A DNA stretch of 64,000 bases from Comamonas testosteroni. Lineage in GTDB: Bacteria > Pseudomonadota > Gammaproteobacteria > Burkholderiales > Burkholderiaceae_C. Below are positions 1 through 9,160 of this stretch, one piece after another. Where the stretch lies: NCBI RefSeq assembly GCF_003569915.1, contig NZ_KZ984450.1:1-64000 (forward strand), written 5' to 3'. The notes beneath the pieces were generated by a model. That model was given only the letters and a program-made list of their open reading frames with translations. It ran no database searches and had not been told where the DNA came from. Position 1 is the first letter of the stretch, and each line of letters starts with the position of its first letter. Position numbers and translations under genes: made by a program.

Positions 1-759
1 GCTGCACATCCGAGCTTCAATCCTCAATCAATTTACCGCTCTGGGCACGCCCCAGACAGTCGCTGCTGCGTAAATCTATTTGGGATTGGGGATGCCTTGG
101 CCTATGGCCGATTTATGCAACAAAGCCTCGTTGAACTGGTAGCGCAAGATCGGCTAAAAATCAGTAAATATTCCCAAACTGATGACCCGGACAGATTTGA
201 TCTCTGGACTCACCACTATTCAGCGTCATTTATCGAAGACCTACTACCCCAACTTCTGCTCAAACTCCGCCAGTTGCCTGAAGATGTGTTCGCGCCTCTT
301 CGCACCACGATCAAGCTCATTTCCTTTGGCAAAACCGCTCAAGCACCTATTGAAATCAAATTTTTGACGCTGATCTCTGCGCTAACCATGCTCAGCAACA
401 ATAAAAAGGATGACCTCATCGACACGGTGACCTGTAACTTACTGGGCATTCAAGAGCCAAGCGCCAAGCTATATCGGGTCCTAAGAAACAAACTCGTGCA
501 TGGAGGTGGCAGCTTTCACCGCAGCTTTCCTCGAATTGCTTTAGACGAGTGTGTCTGCCAAGAAATCGCAAAAGACCTCAAGATAGACATCACACCCAAC
601 TCCTGCGACTTCCCGCGCCTGTGGCTACGGCTTTGTGAGCGAATTAACGCCCATCTTTGGGTTTCCTTGCTTGGCCCATCCCAGAAAGCCAAACACAAGT
701 GCTACAACCTGCCCCGCATGCCTCTGCCTTCCAGTTCAGCAGGACTGCTGGTTTCCTGA
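1..759 (+). CDS. HEPN-like hypothetical protein, 5'-truncated by the window edge
   Basis: The frame is open from base 1, so the true start lies upstream and only the last 252 residues are seen. The sequence RNKLVH near the middle of the protein matches the R-x4-H signature of HEPN domains, which occur in toxins, abortive-infection proteins and uncharacterised defence proteins; the rest is helical and matches no family I know. Base composition is visibly lower in GC than everything downstream. The last residues run 24 bp into the 3' end of the convergent META-domain gene, so this C-terminus may be chimeric. HEPN is inferred from one motif; RNase activity is not shown. Confidence 0.55.
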   Translation, partial: AAHPSFNPQSIYRSGHAPDSRCCVNLFGIGDALAYGRFMQQSLVELVAQDRLKISKYSQTDDPDRFDLWTHHYSASFIEDLLPQLLLKLRQLPEDVFAPLRTTIKLISFGKTAQAPIEIKFLTLISALTMLSNNKKDDLIDTVTCNLLGIQEPSAKLYRVLRNKLVHGGGSFHRSFPRIALDECVCQEIAKDLKIDITPNSCDFPRLWLRLCERINAHLWVSLLGPSQKAKHKCYNLPRMPLPSSSAGLLVS

Positions 760-1272
760 ACGTAAATACACCGCCTCGAACCGCAGCAGCACCCGTCCGT
801 CCGCATCGCTGAGCAGCAGCTTCTGGCCTTGCACCGCATAGCTGCTGACCTGGGGCAAGGTGCTCAGAAATAATTGCTCCATGCGCCGCCCTTGAGCGCA
901 GGCCATGCGCGTGCTGGCCACGGCAGACAGGCGCAGCCAGCGGCCATCGAGGCTATAGCTGCCATGCAGCCGGTTGCAGCCGCCCGCGCCATGAAAACGC
1001 CCCGTGCCCGACGCCAGCACCAGATGCGGCTCCGGCTGGTTGTCATAGGCGCTGACATGCGGGCCATCGCCAATCTGGCGCAGCTTCCAGTAGGTATTGA
1101 GCAGCGGTGCCTGCACGGCGGCCATGGCTTCGGCTTCGGTCTGGGCGGCAGAAGGCGCTGGCACAGGCATTGACATGGACGGGTCAGTCTCTGCGGCACC
1201 GCACGACAAGGCCCAGAGCAAAGGCAAAACCGCCAGCCACTGGCGCGGCAGAGTGTGCACAAGCATTTTCAT
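736..1272 (-). CDS. META-domain (HslJ-like) secreted protein or lipoprotein
   Basis: This encodes about 178 residues: an N-terminal hydrophobic signal segment ending in ALSCG (a weak lipobox) followed by one META/DUF306 domain. The domain is recognised by the N-terminal TYWKL strand, the GGCNRLHG block and the RMAC segment. META proteins such as HslJ are small envelope proteins linked to heat or novobiocin tolerance. I chose the ATG at 1272 because it places the signal peptide at the N-terminus; in-frame starts at 1299 and 1332 are also possible, with an AAGGAG about 15 nt before the 1299 ATG. Its 3' end overlaps the convergent HEPN-like gene. Confidence 0.7.
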   Translation of the reverse strand: MKMLVHTLPRQWLAVLPLLWALSCGAAETDPSMSMPVPAPSAAQTEAEAMAAVQAPLLNTYWKLRQIGDGPHVSAYDNQPEPHLVLASGTGRFHGAGGCNRLHGSYSLDGRWLRLSAVASTRMACAQGRRMEQLFLSTLPQVSSYAVQGQKLLLSDADGRVLLRFEAVYLRSGNQQSC

Positions 1273-1421
1273 GGTCAAAACAGGTTTAAGTCCATTCATT
1301 ACATAGGCTTGCAGCTCCTTTTTCAGGAGCAACTACACCCCAGGAGCGCCCGACAGACCTTGATGGTATAGGCCTGCGGCGGCGTCACGCGCCTGGCCCG
1401 GGCATCGATTTCCCTCGGCGC

Positions 1422-3299
1422 TCATTGCTTTTCCAAGGCTGCTGCAGCCTTTTGCGCTTCTTCTGTGGCGCGGCGCGCAGCCTCCTCGGCCTTTAGCGGT
1501 TGCTCCTGGGTGGCAGCGGATGCAGGGCGCTCGGCTTGAGGGGCAGATTCGGGGTCAACCGGGTCCAGCGTGGGCTCAGGCACCGCATCGACCGGCGGCG
1601 CATCTTCCCTCAGGCGCTGCTGAGCCGGGCGACTTTCCCAAATGGAGCCACCGGGCAGCGGCTGGATGGCCTGGCCCTGCGCATCCGCCAGCCCCACCAG
1701 CAAGGCACGGCCATCGGGCAGCACGCGAAAGTTGCCATAGCGCCCCGCAGCGAAATGCTCGCCCTGCCCTTCGGGGAAGAAATAGGCGTCCGTCACCAGC
1801 ACCCAGCGGCCTTTGAGCCGTTTGAGCGGCAGGCTGATCTCACCCGCCTTGGCAGGCTGGCGCTCATCCGCCAGCGCCGTGACACGGGCCCGGCCCTGCG
1901 CATCCACCATGGCACGCACTGTGGCCGAGGGGCCAAGCACCTCTGCCAGCCCGTTTTCCACTTGTGCGGGCAGCTCAAAGCGCAAGTCCATATAGTCGCC
2001 CTGCATCAGCGAGCGCGGGTCCACCGGCACCAGCGGCACGAGAATGCGCTGGCCATGGGCAATCACCTGCTCCTTGCCACGCACATCCCAATTGACCAGG
2101 CCAAACACCAGCAGTGCCCCCAGCAGCACCCAGCCCAGCGGGGCTTTGCTGGGCTTTGTCTCCTGCACTGCGGCCACTGCCGTGGCAGAGCGTTTGCGCA
2201 GCAGCAGCAAACCCACCAGCAGTACGGCACCCAGCGCCGCCAGACCCAGACCTTTGATGGCCAGCGGCCAGTGCAGCGCGTAATAGAACTTGCCCAGCGT
2301 CACCAGCCCCAGCACCGCGCACAGCAGGGCAATGCGCCAGCGGGCGCCAAACAGCGCGGCGGCGGCAATCAGCACCACATCGCCCAGACTGGGACTGAAC
2401 CAGGCGCACACCGCCAGCAGCACCCCGGCCAGCAGCGCCATGGCCAGCACGGGCTGCGGCAGGCCACGGCTGCGCCAGCTGCGCAGCAGCAAGGCCACAC
2501 CCGCCAGCGCCGTGGCGGCAGACAGCCAGCGTGTGGCCACAAAGACCCAGTTAAAGCCATCTTCCCAGCCCTGCGACCAGACCCGATGGCCTGCAATGTC
2601 CAGCCATGCCGATTCATAAAAGCCCGCGCCAATGCTCAGCAGCACACCCACCATGGCCGCGTCGGCAAACACGGCCCAGCGTGTCTGTGAATACCAATGC
2701 TGGGGCCGGGCCAGCCGGGCAGGCTCGGCCTTTAGCCAGCACCACCAGAGCAGCGCCAGTACCAGGCAGTCCAGTCGCAAAACCAGCAGCCAGGGCACAT
2801 AGCTTTGCAGCAGCATGCACAGACCATAGACGGCCACGGCCCAGAACACGCCCATGATGGCCTGAATCCAGCGTGGCCGGGCAAGCCACGCCCCCAGCAC
2901 CTGCAGCGCCGCAGCCAGTGCACACAACACCAGTGCGCCATCGCGCGATTCAAATTGATCGGACCCTAGATTGATGAGCAACAAAGCGCAGCCCAGCGCC
3001 CACAGCACCAGCGCGGTGCAGCTGAGAAAAGCCTGCTCCGTCTTGCGCAACAGCGCCCCGCCTGCGGCCAGCACCAGCAGACTGAGCACCAGACCTGTAG
3101 TGCCCAGCAGCGCTCGCTCGCCCAGGCCAAGAAACGCAAAAACACCCAGCGGAATCATGCAGACCAGAACACCGAGCATGGCCATGGCAATGACCAGCGC
3201 AGAAGGCTCGTTGGCATCGACATCGGGCGCACTGCCCTGCACCAGTTGCTGCTGGCGTGCAGCGGGCCACCATGCAGGCTGAGAGGAAAAGCGAATCAT
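1422..3299 (-). CDS. DUF4401 / GDYXXLXY membrane protein
   Basis: This is a 625-residue protein. The first ~390 residues form a long run of hydrophobic segments (about ten or more) of the DUF4401 type. A periplasmic-type GDYXXLXY domain follows, with its hallmark QGDYMDLRFEL around residues 433-443. A charged Ala/Glu/Pro-rich tail of about 70 residues closes the protein. The ATG at 3299 is chosen because it overlaps the TGA of the upstream DUF2157 gene as ATGA, indicating translational coupling; a longer frame reaches 3371 but would overlap that gene by 76 bp. The DUF2157-DUF4401-GDYXXLXY combination recurs in bacteria, but its function is unknown. Confidence 0.85.
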   Translation of the reverse strand: MIRFSSQPAWWPAARQQQLVQGSAPDVDANEPSALVIAMAMLGVLVCMIPLGVFAFLGLGERALLGTTGLVLSLLVLAAGGALLRKTEQAFLSCTALVLWALGCALLLINLGSDQFESRDGALVLCALAAALQVLGAWLARPRWIQAIMGVFWAVAVYGLCMLLQSYVPWLLVLRLDCLVLALLWWCWLKAEPARLARPQHWYSQTRWAVFADAAMVGVLLSIGAGFYESAWLDIAGHRVWSQGWEDGFNWVFVATRWLSAATALAGVALLLRSWRSRGLPQPVLAMALLAGVLLAVCAWFSPSLGDVVLIAAAALFGARWRIALLCAVLGLVTLGKFYYALHWPLAIKGLGLAALGAVLLVGLLLLRKRSATAVAAVQETKPSKAPLGWVLLGALLVFGLVNWDVRGKEQVIAHGQRILVPLVPVDPRSLMQGDYMDLRFELPAQVENGLAEVLGPSATVRAMVDAQGRARVTALADERQPAKAGEISLPLKRLKGRWVLVTDAYFFPEGQGEHFAAGRYGNFRVLPDGRALLVGLADAQGQAIQPLPGGSIWESRPAQQRLREDAPPVDAVPEPTLDPVDPESAPQAERPASAATQEQPLKAEEAARRATEEAQKAAAALEKQ

Positions 3300-4309
3300 G
3301 GCGCGACCTCCTGCACACGCTCTTGTCCAAGTGTCTGCGCCCACATGCCTTGCTGAATATGCATCAGCCATCGCACCGATCCACCCAGGCAGCCCAGTGC
3401 AATCAGGCCAAAGAACAGCAGCGATTCAATCCCCCCGCCCTCGGCCAGCCAGCGCCCAACCAGCACCAGTACCAGCGCATTGACGGCCAATGTGGCCAGA
3501 CAGGCGCTCACAAAATCCTGATAACGCCCATTGAGCGACAGGTATAGCGTCACCCCCACCAGCGCCGCTGCTGCAGCAAATACCAGCAGCGAAACATGCC
3601 CACGGGTGGCAAGCATCTGCGTCACCCCGATACCCGCCCATGCCGTGAGTGCACAGCCCAGCGCAACGCGGTGTGACCACCAGCCCATGCCGTCATTCAC
3701 GCGTAGCGCGGGTATCAGCGACAGCAATGCAGGCAGCACCGCCAGCGGCAGCCAGAGCGCAAGATTGAGCAGCATCTGGGTCGGCGATGACTGCCTCTCA
3801 AACATCACTTCCCACAGGTCTATTCGCCCCGTCCACATCACAATACCCGCCGCGGCAATCAGCACCCACAGGGCCCACAGCAGATCGCTGCGCGACAGTG
3901 CCACCCAAACCAGCGCCAGCCCCGCCCACATAGCAAACAGCTGCCAGGCGTCCGCCCCGGTCTGATAGGTCTGCCCCACAAAAGCCAGCAGCCCGCCCAG
4001 CACCAGCGTGGCGCAGAACAGTGCCGCCAGCCGCATGCGCGTCCACAGGCAGGCCACCAGCAAGGCCACGGCCAGCGCGCCTTCGATCAGGCCCAGCCTG
4101 AACAGGCGCGATTGCTCTTGCCAATTGGCAGCAATCCAGAAAATCAACCCGCTGCCCAGCAACAGGCCCGCCACCAGCAACAAGCCGGTGCGTACACGGG
4201 ATTCCAGTGCCTGCGGTGTGCCCGGCGACATCGCCAGCGCATGAAGCTGCGCCACACGTGCATCGCCGGGCGGCAACTGGCGGGCGGCCTGATACAGATT
4301 GGGGTCCAT
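3296..4309 (-). CDS. DUF2157 membrane protein
   Basis: The 337-residue product starts with a soluble helical segment (about 45 residues) followed by roughly eight to ten transmembrane helices, typical of DUF2157. The LLLGSGLIFWIAANW stretch at the first helix is characteristic of the family. The ATG at 4309 has GGAG six nt upstream on the minus strand and is preferred to the TTG at 4312. The stop overlaps the ATG of the DUF4401/GDYXXLXY gene, so the two are almost certainly co-translated and probably form one membrane complex. Function is unknown. Confidence 0.85.
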   Translation of the reverse strand: MDPNLYQAARQLPPGDARVAQLHALAMSPGTPQALESRVRTGLLLVAGLLLGSGLIFWIAANWQEQSRLFRLGLIEGALAVALLVACLWTRMRLAALFCATLVLGGLLAFVGQTYQTGADAWQLFAMWAGLALVWVALSRSDLLWALWVLIAAAGIVMWTGRIDLWEVMFERQSSPTQMLLNLALWLPLAVLPALLSLIPALRVNDGMGWWSHRVALGCALTAWAGIGVTQMLATRGHVSLLVFAAAAALVGVTLYLSLNGRYQDFVSACLATLAVNALVLVLVGRWLAEGGGIESLLFFGLIALGCLGGSVRWLMHIQQGMWAQTLGQERVQEVAP

Positions 4310-4371
4310 CAAGGTCTCCGTTTCAACCTGTCCATCATGCAGGCAAGCCCGACGCCTGCCAACCGTGCCGC

Positions 4372-5292
4372 CTACTCCGCTGCGCGCACAAAGCTGCAGC
4401 CCGCACTATTGGTGCAGCGCCAGATGCCCTGCCCCGCCAGCGGCCCGCGCTGCATTAGCAGCTTGCGCAGCGGCCATTGGCACTGCGGGCAGACAGGGAC
4501 TTCGGGGGGCACCGCTGGCGCAACCAGCATCGGTTTGACGACAGGCTGCAGCGCCAACGCCGGCTCGGGCGAACGGACGGCCACAGGCTGCAGCACTGGG
4601 TTGGCCGTCTTTGCCGTGGTCACCGCTTGGGACCTGCGCTGCGACTTGCTCGCCTGCAATTCCTTGACATGGGTCACATGCTGCTTGTTCGTGGCCCGCC
4701 CGGGCTGCAGGCGTAGCTCTTCGAGCCTATCCAGCAGCGCCTGCATTTCCTCGGGCTGCCAGACGGTCTGGGTAAAGCTCTGGATATAAGCCACAAAGCC
4801 ATGGCCCTTGGTGACATGGGCGGGCATCTCCGTCTTGAACTCGCAGTCGCCCACAAAGGCGATCACGGAATGCACATGCTCGGCATCAAGGCCCAGCAGA
4901 TCCTGGAGAGTCTTGGTGTGCTTGAAGTTCTGGCGCAGCGGGTTCTGGAAGGTCGTCCGTTTCTTGAAGATTTGCTGCGTCCATCGGGCCTGCTTCTCCG
5001 TGCCAAAAATCCAGCCCTGATAGTTCTTGGTTTCCAGCACAAACACGCCGAAGGGCGAAAAGATCAGATGGTCAATCTGCGTGCTGCCATCCTTGGTGGG
5101 CAAGGTGACGTTGTGCAGATCCACATAGACCAGCGGATTGAGCTGCTTGCGAATGGCGTTGTGCACCGCCCGTTCCCCACGCCAGCCCTTGAAGCGCGGC
5201 GAACGAGTAATCCCCACCAGCACCGCAACAAGCAGCGCCAGCCCCAGATAAACAAAAAGGCCCTGAAAGGCCACTGCAAAAATCTGATTCAT
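4372..5292 (-). CDS. NERD-domain protein with C-terminal zinc ribbon
   Basis: The 306-residue protein has one N-terminal membrane helix (residues ~5-25), then a NERD (nuclease-related) domain at ~40-160 with GERAVHNAI, the acidic IDHLIF segment and the ETKNYQGWI motif, which matches the D...ExK arrangement of restriction-like folds. A Pro/Ala linker leads to a topoisomerase-type four-cysteine zinc ribbon (CPQC ... CTNSAGC) at the C-terminus. The ATG at 5292 is used rather than the TTG at 5301. It lies 59 bp before the DUF2157 gene on the same strand. Substrate and role are unknown; a membrane-anchored nucleic-acid enzyme is the inference. Confidence 0.8.
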   Translation of the reverse strand: MNQIFAVAFQGLFVYLGLALLVAVLVGITRSPRFKGWRGERAVHNAIRKQLNPLVYVDLHNVTLPTKDGSTQIDHLIFSPFGVFVLETKNYQGWIFGTEKQARWTQQIFKKRTTFQNPLRQNFKHTKTLQDLLGLDAEHVHSVIAFVGDCEFKTEMPAHVTKGHGFVAYIQSFTQTVWQPEEMQALLDRLEELRLQPGRATNKQHVTHVKELQASKSQRRSQAVTTAKTANPVLQPVAVRSPEPALALQPVVKPMLVAPAVPPEVPVCPQCQWPLRKLLMQRGPLAGQGIWRCTNSAGCSFVRAAE

Positions 5293-5329
5293 TGAAACCA
5301 ACCACGTCTAAAACTAGCGCGCCCCAAAC

Positions 5330-5450
5330 CCAGAGATGCCGAGCAAGAGCCGCCTCGCGGCGAAGGCATCGCCCCCCTCCGTTAGCGCGAAGCGCGTACA
5401 GAGAGGGGCGCCCGGCTAGGGGAAGCCGCGCAGCGGCTCAGGGGGAGCCT
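5330..5450 (-). repeat. CCCCCTGAGC-type interspersed repeat, copy A
   Basis: Read on the minus strand, this hairpin-rich element starts CCCCCTGAGC a few nt after the cnoX stop, continues through nested GC-rich hairpins and ends with CTTGCTCGGCATCTCTGG. Four other copies occur near 28098, 36432, 46199 and 61690. The position directly after a stop codon suggests a 3'-end or terminator role. Confidence 0.75.
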
Positions 5451-6401
5451 CTAGTTCAATGCCATGCTAAGACGACGACGATAGCTATTGACCATCGCCG
5501 TAGCCTCATCCTGCTCAGCACTGTTCTTGCCCACCAGCTCGATGCCGCCGGCGGTCTTGCCGGGCACGGCGTCCTGCTTCTTGGGCTTGGGCGGTGTCAG
5601 CAGCTCCAGAATCGCGACAAACAGCTTGCGTGCAGCCTGGCCGTTCCATTCCTTGTCGCGCATGATGATTTCCAGCAGCTCGTCCATGGACAGCGTCCAC
5701 TGGCTATGCGCCAGCAGGCCGCGCGCACGGCCAAAGCGGGCGTCGAAGTCGCGCTTGTTGGCTGCGATCGCGGCGTCGTACTTGGCAATGTCGGCGTTGT
5801 CGTCCGTCATCGCAAACTCCAGTGCCTTGAGCCACTGGTTCAGCGCTTCAAAGCGCAGCGGCTGGGGAATGCGCTTGATGGGCTCGGCCAGCAGCGCGTG
5901 CGCCTCTTCAAAGCTGCCCGTGGCAATCAGCAGGCGCACATAGTCAAAGCGGGCGTCGTCATTGGTAGGGTCGGCAGCCAGCGCATCGGCCAGCTTTTGC
6001 AGCGCGGCCTGGGTGTCGCCGGACTCCAGCAGCGCCTGGGCTTCATCGACTTCGGCCTCGGCCATCAGTTCGCCTTCGGAGGGCAGGTGCTTGTCGAGGA
6101 ACTCACGCAGCTTGCTCTCGGGCTGCGCACCCATGAAGCCGTCCACGGGCTTGCCGCCGATCATCAGCACGCAGGTGGGGATGGAGCGGATGCCGAACAT
6201 GCTGGCCAATTGCTGCTCCTGGTCGGAGTCGATCTTGGCCAGCTTGAAGCGGCCTTCGTAGGCGACTTCCAGCTTTTCAAGAATGGGGCCCAGCGTCTTG
6301 CAGGGGCCGCACCAGGGGGCCCAGAAGTCCACCAGCACCGGCACCGCCATGGAGGAGGCTACGACTTCGGCTTCAAAATTCTCAATGGTGACGTCAATCA
6401 T
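5451..6401 (-). CDS. cnoX: chaperedoxin CnoX (thioredoxin domain plus TPR region)
   Basis: The 316-residue protein carries an N-terminal thioredoxin fold (residues 1-~108) with an intact WCGPCK active site (Cys31, Cys34) and the cis-proline segment SIPT, followed by a TPR-like C-terminal region (~125-280). This matches CnoX/YbbN, a cytoplasmic holdase that protects and delivers substrates to GroEL and DnaK under oxidative stress. E. coli CnoX has lost the reducing CxxC, whereas this one keeps it, so it may also have redox activity. A Lys/Ala tail closes the protein. Repeat copy A follows directly. Confidence 0.9.
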   Translation of the reverse strand: MIDVTIENFEAEVVASSMAVPVLVDFWAPWCGPCKTLGPILEKLEVAYEGRFKLAKIDSDQEQQLASMFGIRSIPTCVLMIGGKPVDGFMGAQPESKLREFLDKHLPSEGELMAEAEVDEAQALLESGDTQAALQKLADALAADPTNDDARFDYVRLLIATGSFEEAHALLAEPIKRIPQPLRFEALNQWLKALEFAMTDDNADIAKYDAAIAANKRDFDARFGRARGLLAHSQWTLSMDELLEIIMRDKEWNGQAARKLFVAILELLTPPKPKKQDAVPGKTAGGIELVGKNSAEQDEATAMVNSYRRRLSMALN

Positions 6402-6700
6402 GTGATTCCCAATGCTGTGCGGGCCGCAACGGGCCGCGCTGAAAAACTTCCGCTGTCCGGCCTTGCCGCGCGATGCGGTGATTCTCCACGCAAATGCGCG
6501 CTAGCGGCCCATAGGCCAGCGCAAGGCCGGTGTTTGCTCTGCAAATGGGAGCAGATAGCCTATGTTTCAAGTGGACTGTGCATTGATTTGGCTTGAAATG
6601 CATAAGTACCCGGCGCAACCAGCTACGGTTTTCAGAGTAAGGCTGACGCAGCCGCTTCAAACCTGTGGGCTATATTGCTCGCAAACCAAGGAGCGAAGAC
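6402..6700. other. divergent intergenic region, cnoX / ABC transporter
   Basis: No gene is supported here. The region holds both promoters. It contains an inverted repeat TTTCAAG (6565-6571) / CTTGAAA (6592-6598), with a second interleaved TGCATT/AATGCA pair, which could be an operator. No convincing -35/-10 pair was found. Confidence 0.4.
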
Positions 6701-7678
6701 TTGATTGAAGTTTCACAACTGGTGTTCGAGTACCCCGGCCACCGCGCGCTCGATGGCGTGAGCGTCTCCATTGCCGCTGGCAGCGTGACGGCGCTGGTCG
6801 GCCCCAATGGCGCGGGCAAATCCACGCTGATGCGCTGTATTGCGGGGCTGGACCAGCCGCTGTCCGGCCATATCCGCGTCAAAGGCCTGTCCGTGGAAGA
6901 TCAGCCGCGCGAGGTGCACCGCCACCTGGGCTATCTGTCGGACTTTTACGGCCTGTACGACCGGCTGACCGTGGCGCGCTGCCTGCAGTACTCGGCCCTG
7001 TCCATGGGCGTGGCCGAGGACAAAGTCGCCGCCCGCGTGCAGCAGGTGGCTGCGCAACTGGGCCTGAGCGATCTGCTCAAACGCTACCCCACGGAACTCT
7101 CACGCGGCCAGCGCCAGCGCGTGGCGATTGGTCAGGCCATCGTGCATGAGCCCAGCGTGCTGCTGCTCGATGAACCGGCCAGCGGCCTGGACCCCGAGGC
7201 GCGCAGCAGTCTGTCGCAGCTGTTTCGCGGCCTGCAGGCTCAGGGCATGACGCTGATGGTCTCCAGCCATATCCTTAGCGAGCTGGACGAGTACTGCACC
7301 CATATCCTGAGCATTCGCAATGGCCGCATCGAAAGCCATGAAGCGCTGCAGGCCAGCAGCACGCTGGCACAGGCGCATGCAGACACGGTGGCGGCAGAGC
7401 AGCTCATGCTCTATGCGCTAGAAATCGCGCCGCAACCGGGCACCGATCTGGAAGCCGCCTTGCGTCAGGCGCTGCACGGCACCACGGTGCAGGACTTTGA
7501 TGCCACGGGTAGCCGCCCCATTCAGCTGTGGCTGCCCGCATCTGCCACGGCCCGCGCCGCATGGCTGGGCAGACTGGTGCAGGCGGGCATTCCCGTCGCG
7601 GCTCTCGCACCCATGCGCGAGCGCCTGCAGGACCTGTATGCGCGCACGACGACACAAGCCCGCAAGGAGCAGCCATGA
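6701..7678 (+). CDS. ABC transporter ATP-binding protein (ABC-2 type)
   Basis: The 325-residue protein has a complete ABC domain: Walker A GPNGAGKST at residues 34-42, signature LSRGQRQRV, Walker B VLLLDEP and the H-loop in SSHI. It resembles CcmA/DrrA-type exporters. The C-terminal ~100 residues are less conserved. The start is set at a TTG (6701) because a strong AAGGAG (6688-6693) lies seven nt upstream; the in-frame GTG at 6665 has no such signal. The stop overlaps the ATG of the permease gene, so the two form one exporter. The substrate is unknown. Confidence 0.85.
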   Translation: MIEVSQLVFEYPGHRALDGVSVSIAAGSVTALVGPNGAGKSTLMRCIAGLDQPLSGHIRVKGLSVEDQPREVHRHLGYLSDFYGLYDRLTVARCLQYSALSMGVAEDKVAARVQQVAAQLGLSDLLKRYPTELSRGQRQRVAIGQAIVHEPSVLLLDEPASGLDPEARSSLSQLFRGLQAQGMTLMVSSHILSELDEYCTHILSIRNGRIESHEALQASSTLAQAHADTVAAEQLMLYALEIAPQPGTDLEAALRQALHGTTVQDFDATGSRPIQLWLPASATARAAWLGRLVQAGIPVAALAPMRERLQDLYARTTTQARKEQP

Positions 7679-9072
7679 ACAGCCTCAACCCCGAATTCAA
7701 GCGCCAGCTCTGGCTGAACTGGCGCCCCTCGCTGCTGGCCTGGAGTCTGGGCCTGAGCCTGCTGGTGCTGGCTCTGCCCATTGCACTGTCCTCTCCTAAA
7801 GACTTGCCCGGCTCGCTCAGCGCCACCGCCATCGCAGGGCTGTGGATTGCCACGTCCATCTACGGCAGCGTGCTGGCCGGGCGCAGTCTGGCCGAGGAAG
7901 CCAGCCAGAACACCTGGGACTGGCAGCGCCTGTCCGCCCTCTCCCCATGGCAAATGGCCTGGGGCAAGCTCATCGGCGCCGCATTGCCTGCCTGGCTGTA
8001 TGCGCTGTGGTTTGCGATTGCCATTGCCGGCATTGCCACCGTCTGGGTTCTGGAGCAGCTGAGCGTGGTGCACATGGTCGGTCTGGCCGTGCTCTGGGGC
8101 CTGGGCCTGCAGACCTGGGCCATGAACTCGGTGCTGATGAGCTGGGGCCAGCATGACAGCCCCGTCAACCGCAGGCGTGCAGCTTTATTGCCTTTGCTGC
8201 TATTGTTTTTCATACCCGGGCCGTTTCTGGGCCGCGTGTACGACAACATCTTCAACAGCAATGACGAAGCCGTGCTCTGGTGGGGTCTGGACGTAGGCGG
8301 TCTGGGCATTGCCTATCTGGCCGGTGCGCTGGTGCTGGCCCTGGGCTTGCTGGGCCTGTGGCGCATGCTGTGCGCCCGCCTTGATGTGCGCACCCTGCCC
8401 TGGGCCTGGCCACTGGGCATCGTCGTCACCGGCATTTTTGCGGGCGGTACGTTCAACGGCGGCCTGAATGCCTTTTTGGGCTGCACAGCCTGGATTGCGC
8501 TGCTGGGCACGGTCTATGTGGCTCTGCAGCATATGGACCAGCATCTGCGCGCCTGGCGACAGGTGCAGTGGTCCCTCAGCCGTGGCCGCCTGCGCGAAGC
8601 GCTGGAGGCGCTGCCGCTGTGGCCCGTCAGCCTGCTGCTGGGGCTGATTGCCTCCCTGCTGGTGGCGCTGCGTCCATCGCCTCTGGAAGCCGAGATTGCC
8701 AGCGCGCTGGGCAGTCTCTCCGTGCTCATGTATCTGCAACTGCTGCGCGACTGCCTGCTGCTGACCGGCTTTGCGCTGCTGGTGGGCAAGCTCAAGTCGC
8801 CCATGGTGTCGTTCGTGATTGCCTGGCTCATCCTCAACGTCGCCGCGCCGCTGCTGGCGTATGGTGTGGCTGGCATGAAGGGGGCCATGTTCATCCAGCC
8901 GGTGATTGCACAGTGGGTGGGCGGCCTGGACTCCACGGAGCAGGTCTGGGTCGGATTGGTGCCCTGGGTCTCTCTGGGCCTGCAGATTCTGGCCGTGCTG
9001 GCCTGGGTCATCTACATCTTTCAGGAGCGCGTGCTGGGCTTTGCCCGCAGCAATGCGGCAGCGCGAATCTAG
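7675..9072 (+). CDS. ABC-2 type transporter permease
   Basis: The 465-residue membrane protein has about ten to twelve hydrophobic segments and follows the ATPase gene with an ATGA overlap. The first segments (SLLAWSLGLSLLVLALPIA) and the ASQNTWDWQRLSAL loop resemble ABC-2 permeases. The two proteins would make an export complex in the inner membrane. A longer open frame extends upstream to 7528 but would run inside the ATPase gene, so the coupled ATG is preferred. A lower-GC stretch around 8180-8215 (LLPLLLLFF) may derive from one of the short interspersed repeats. Confidence 0.8.
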   Translation: MNSLNPEFKRQLWLNWRPSLLAWSLGLSLLVLALPIALSSPKDLPGSLSATAIAGLWIATSIYGSVLAGRSLAEEASQNTWDWQRLSALSPWQMAWGKLIGAALPAWLYALWFAIAIAGIATVWVLEQLSVVHMVGLAVLWGLGLQTWAMNSVLMSWGQHDSPVNRRRAALLPLLLLFFIPGPFLGRVYDNIFNSNDEAVLWWGLDVGGLGIAYLAGALVLALGLLGLWRMLCARLDVRTLPWAWPLGIVVTGIFAGGTFNGGLNAFLGCTAWIALLGTVYVALQHMDQHLRAWRQVQWSLSRGRLREALEALPLWPVSLLLGLIASLLVALRPSPLEAEIASALGSLSVLMYLQLLRDCLLLTGFALLVGKLKSPMVSFVIAWLILNVAAPLLAYGVAGMKGAMFIQPVIAQWVGGLDSTEQVWVGLVPWVSLGLQILAVLAWVIYIFQERVLGFARSNAAARI

Positions 9073-9160
9073 GCGGGAAGACCCAAAACCGCCCATATCT
9101 ATGGCGAAACCGTAAAATCAGGGGTTCCACTAGGCCGGGCGGCAGCCGCCCTCACGAGAC

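Noticed and set aside
1500..2690. 396-residue plus-strand frame opposite the DUF4401 gene
   Set aside because: His/Gln/Arg-rich composition with no motif; it is the antisense shadow of a clear membrane protein gene in high-GC DNA.
9137..9151. GGGCGGC-a-GCCGCCC before purE as a terminator
   Set aside because: The single-base centre cannot form a stable loop and there is no T-run.
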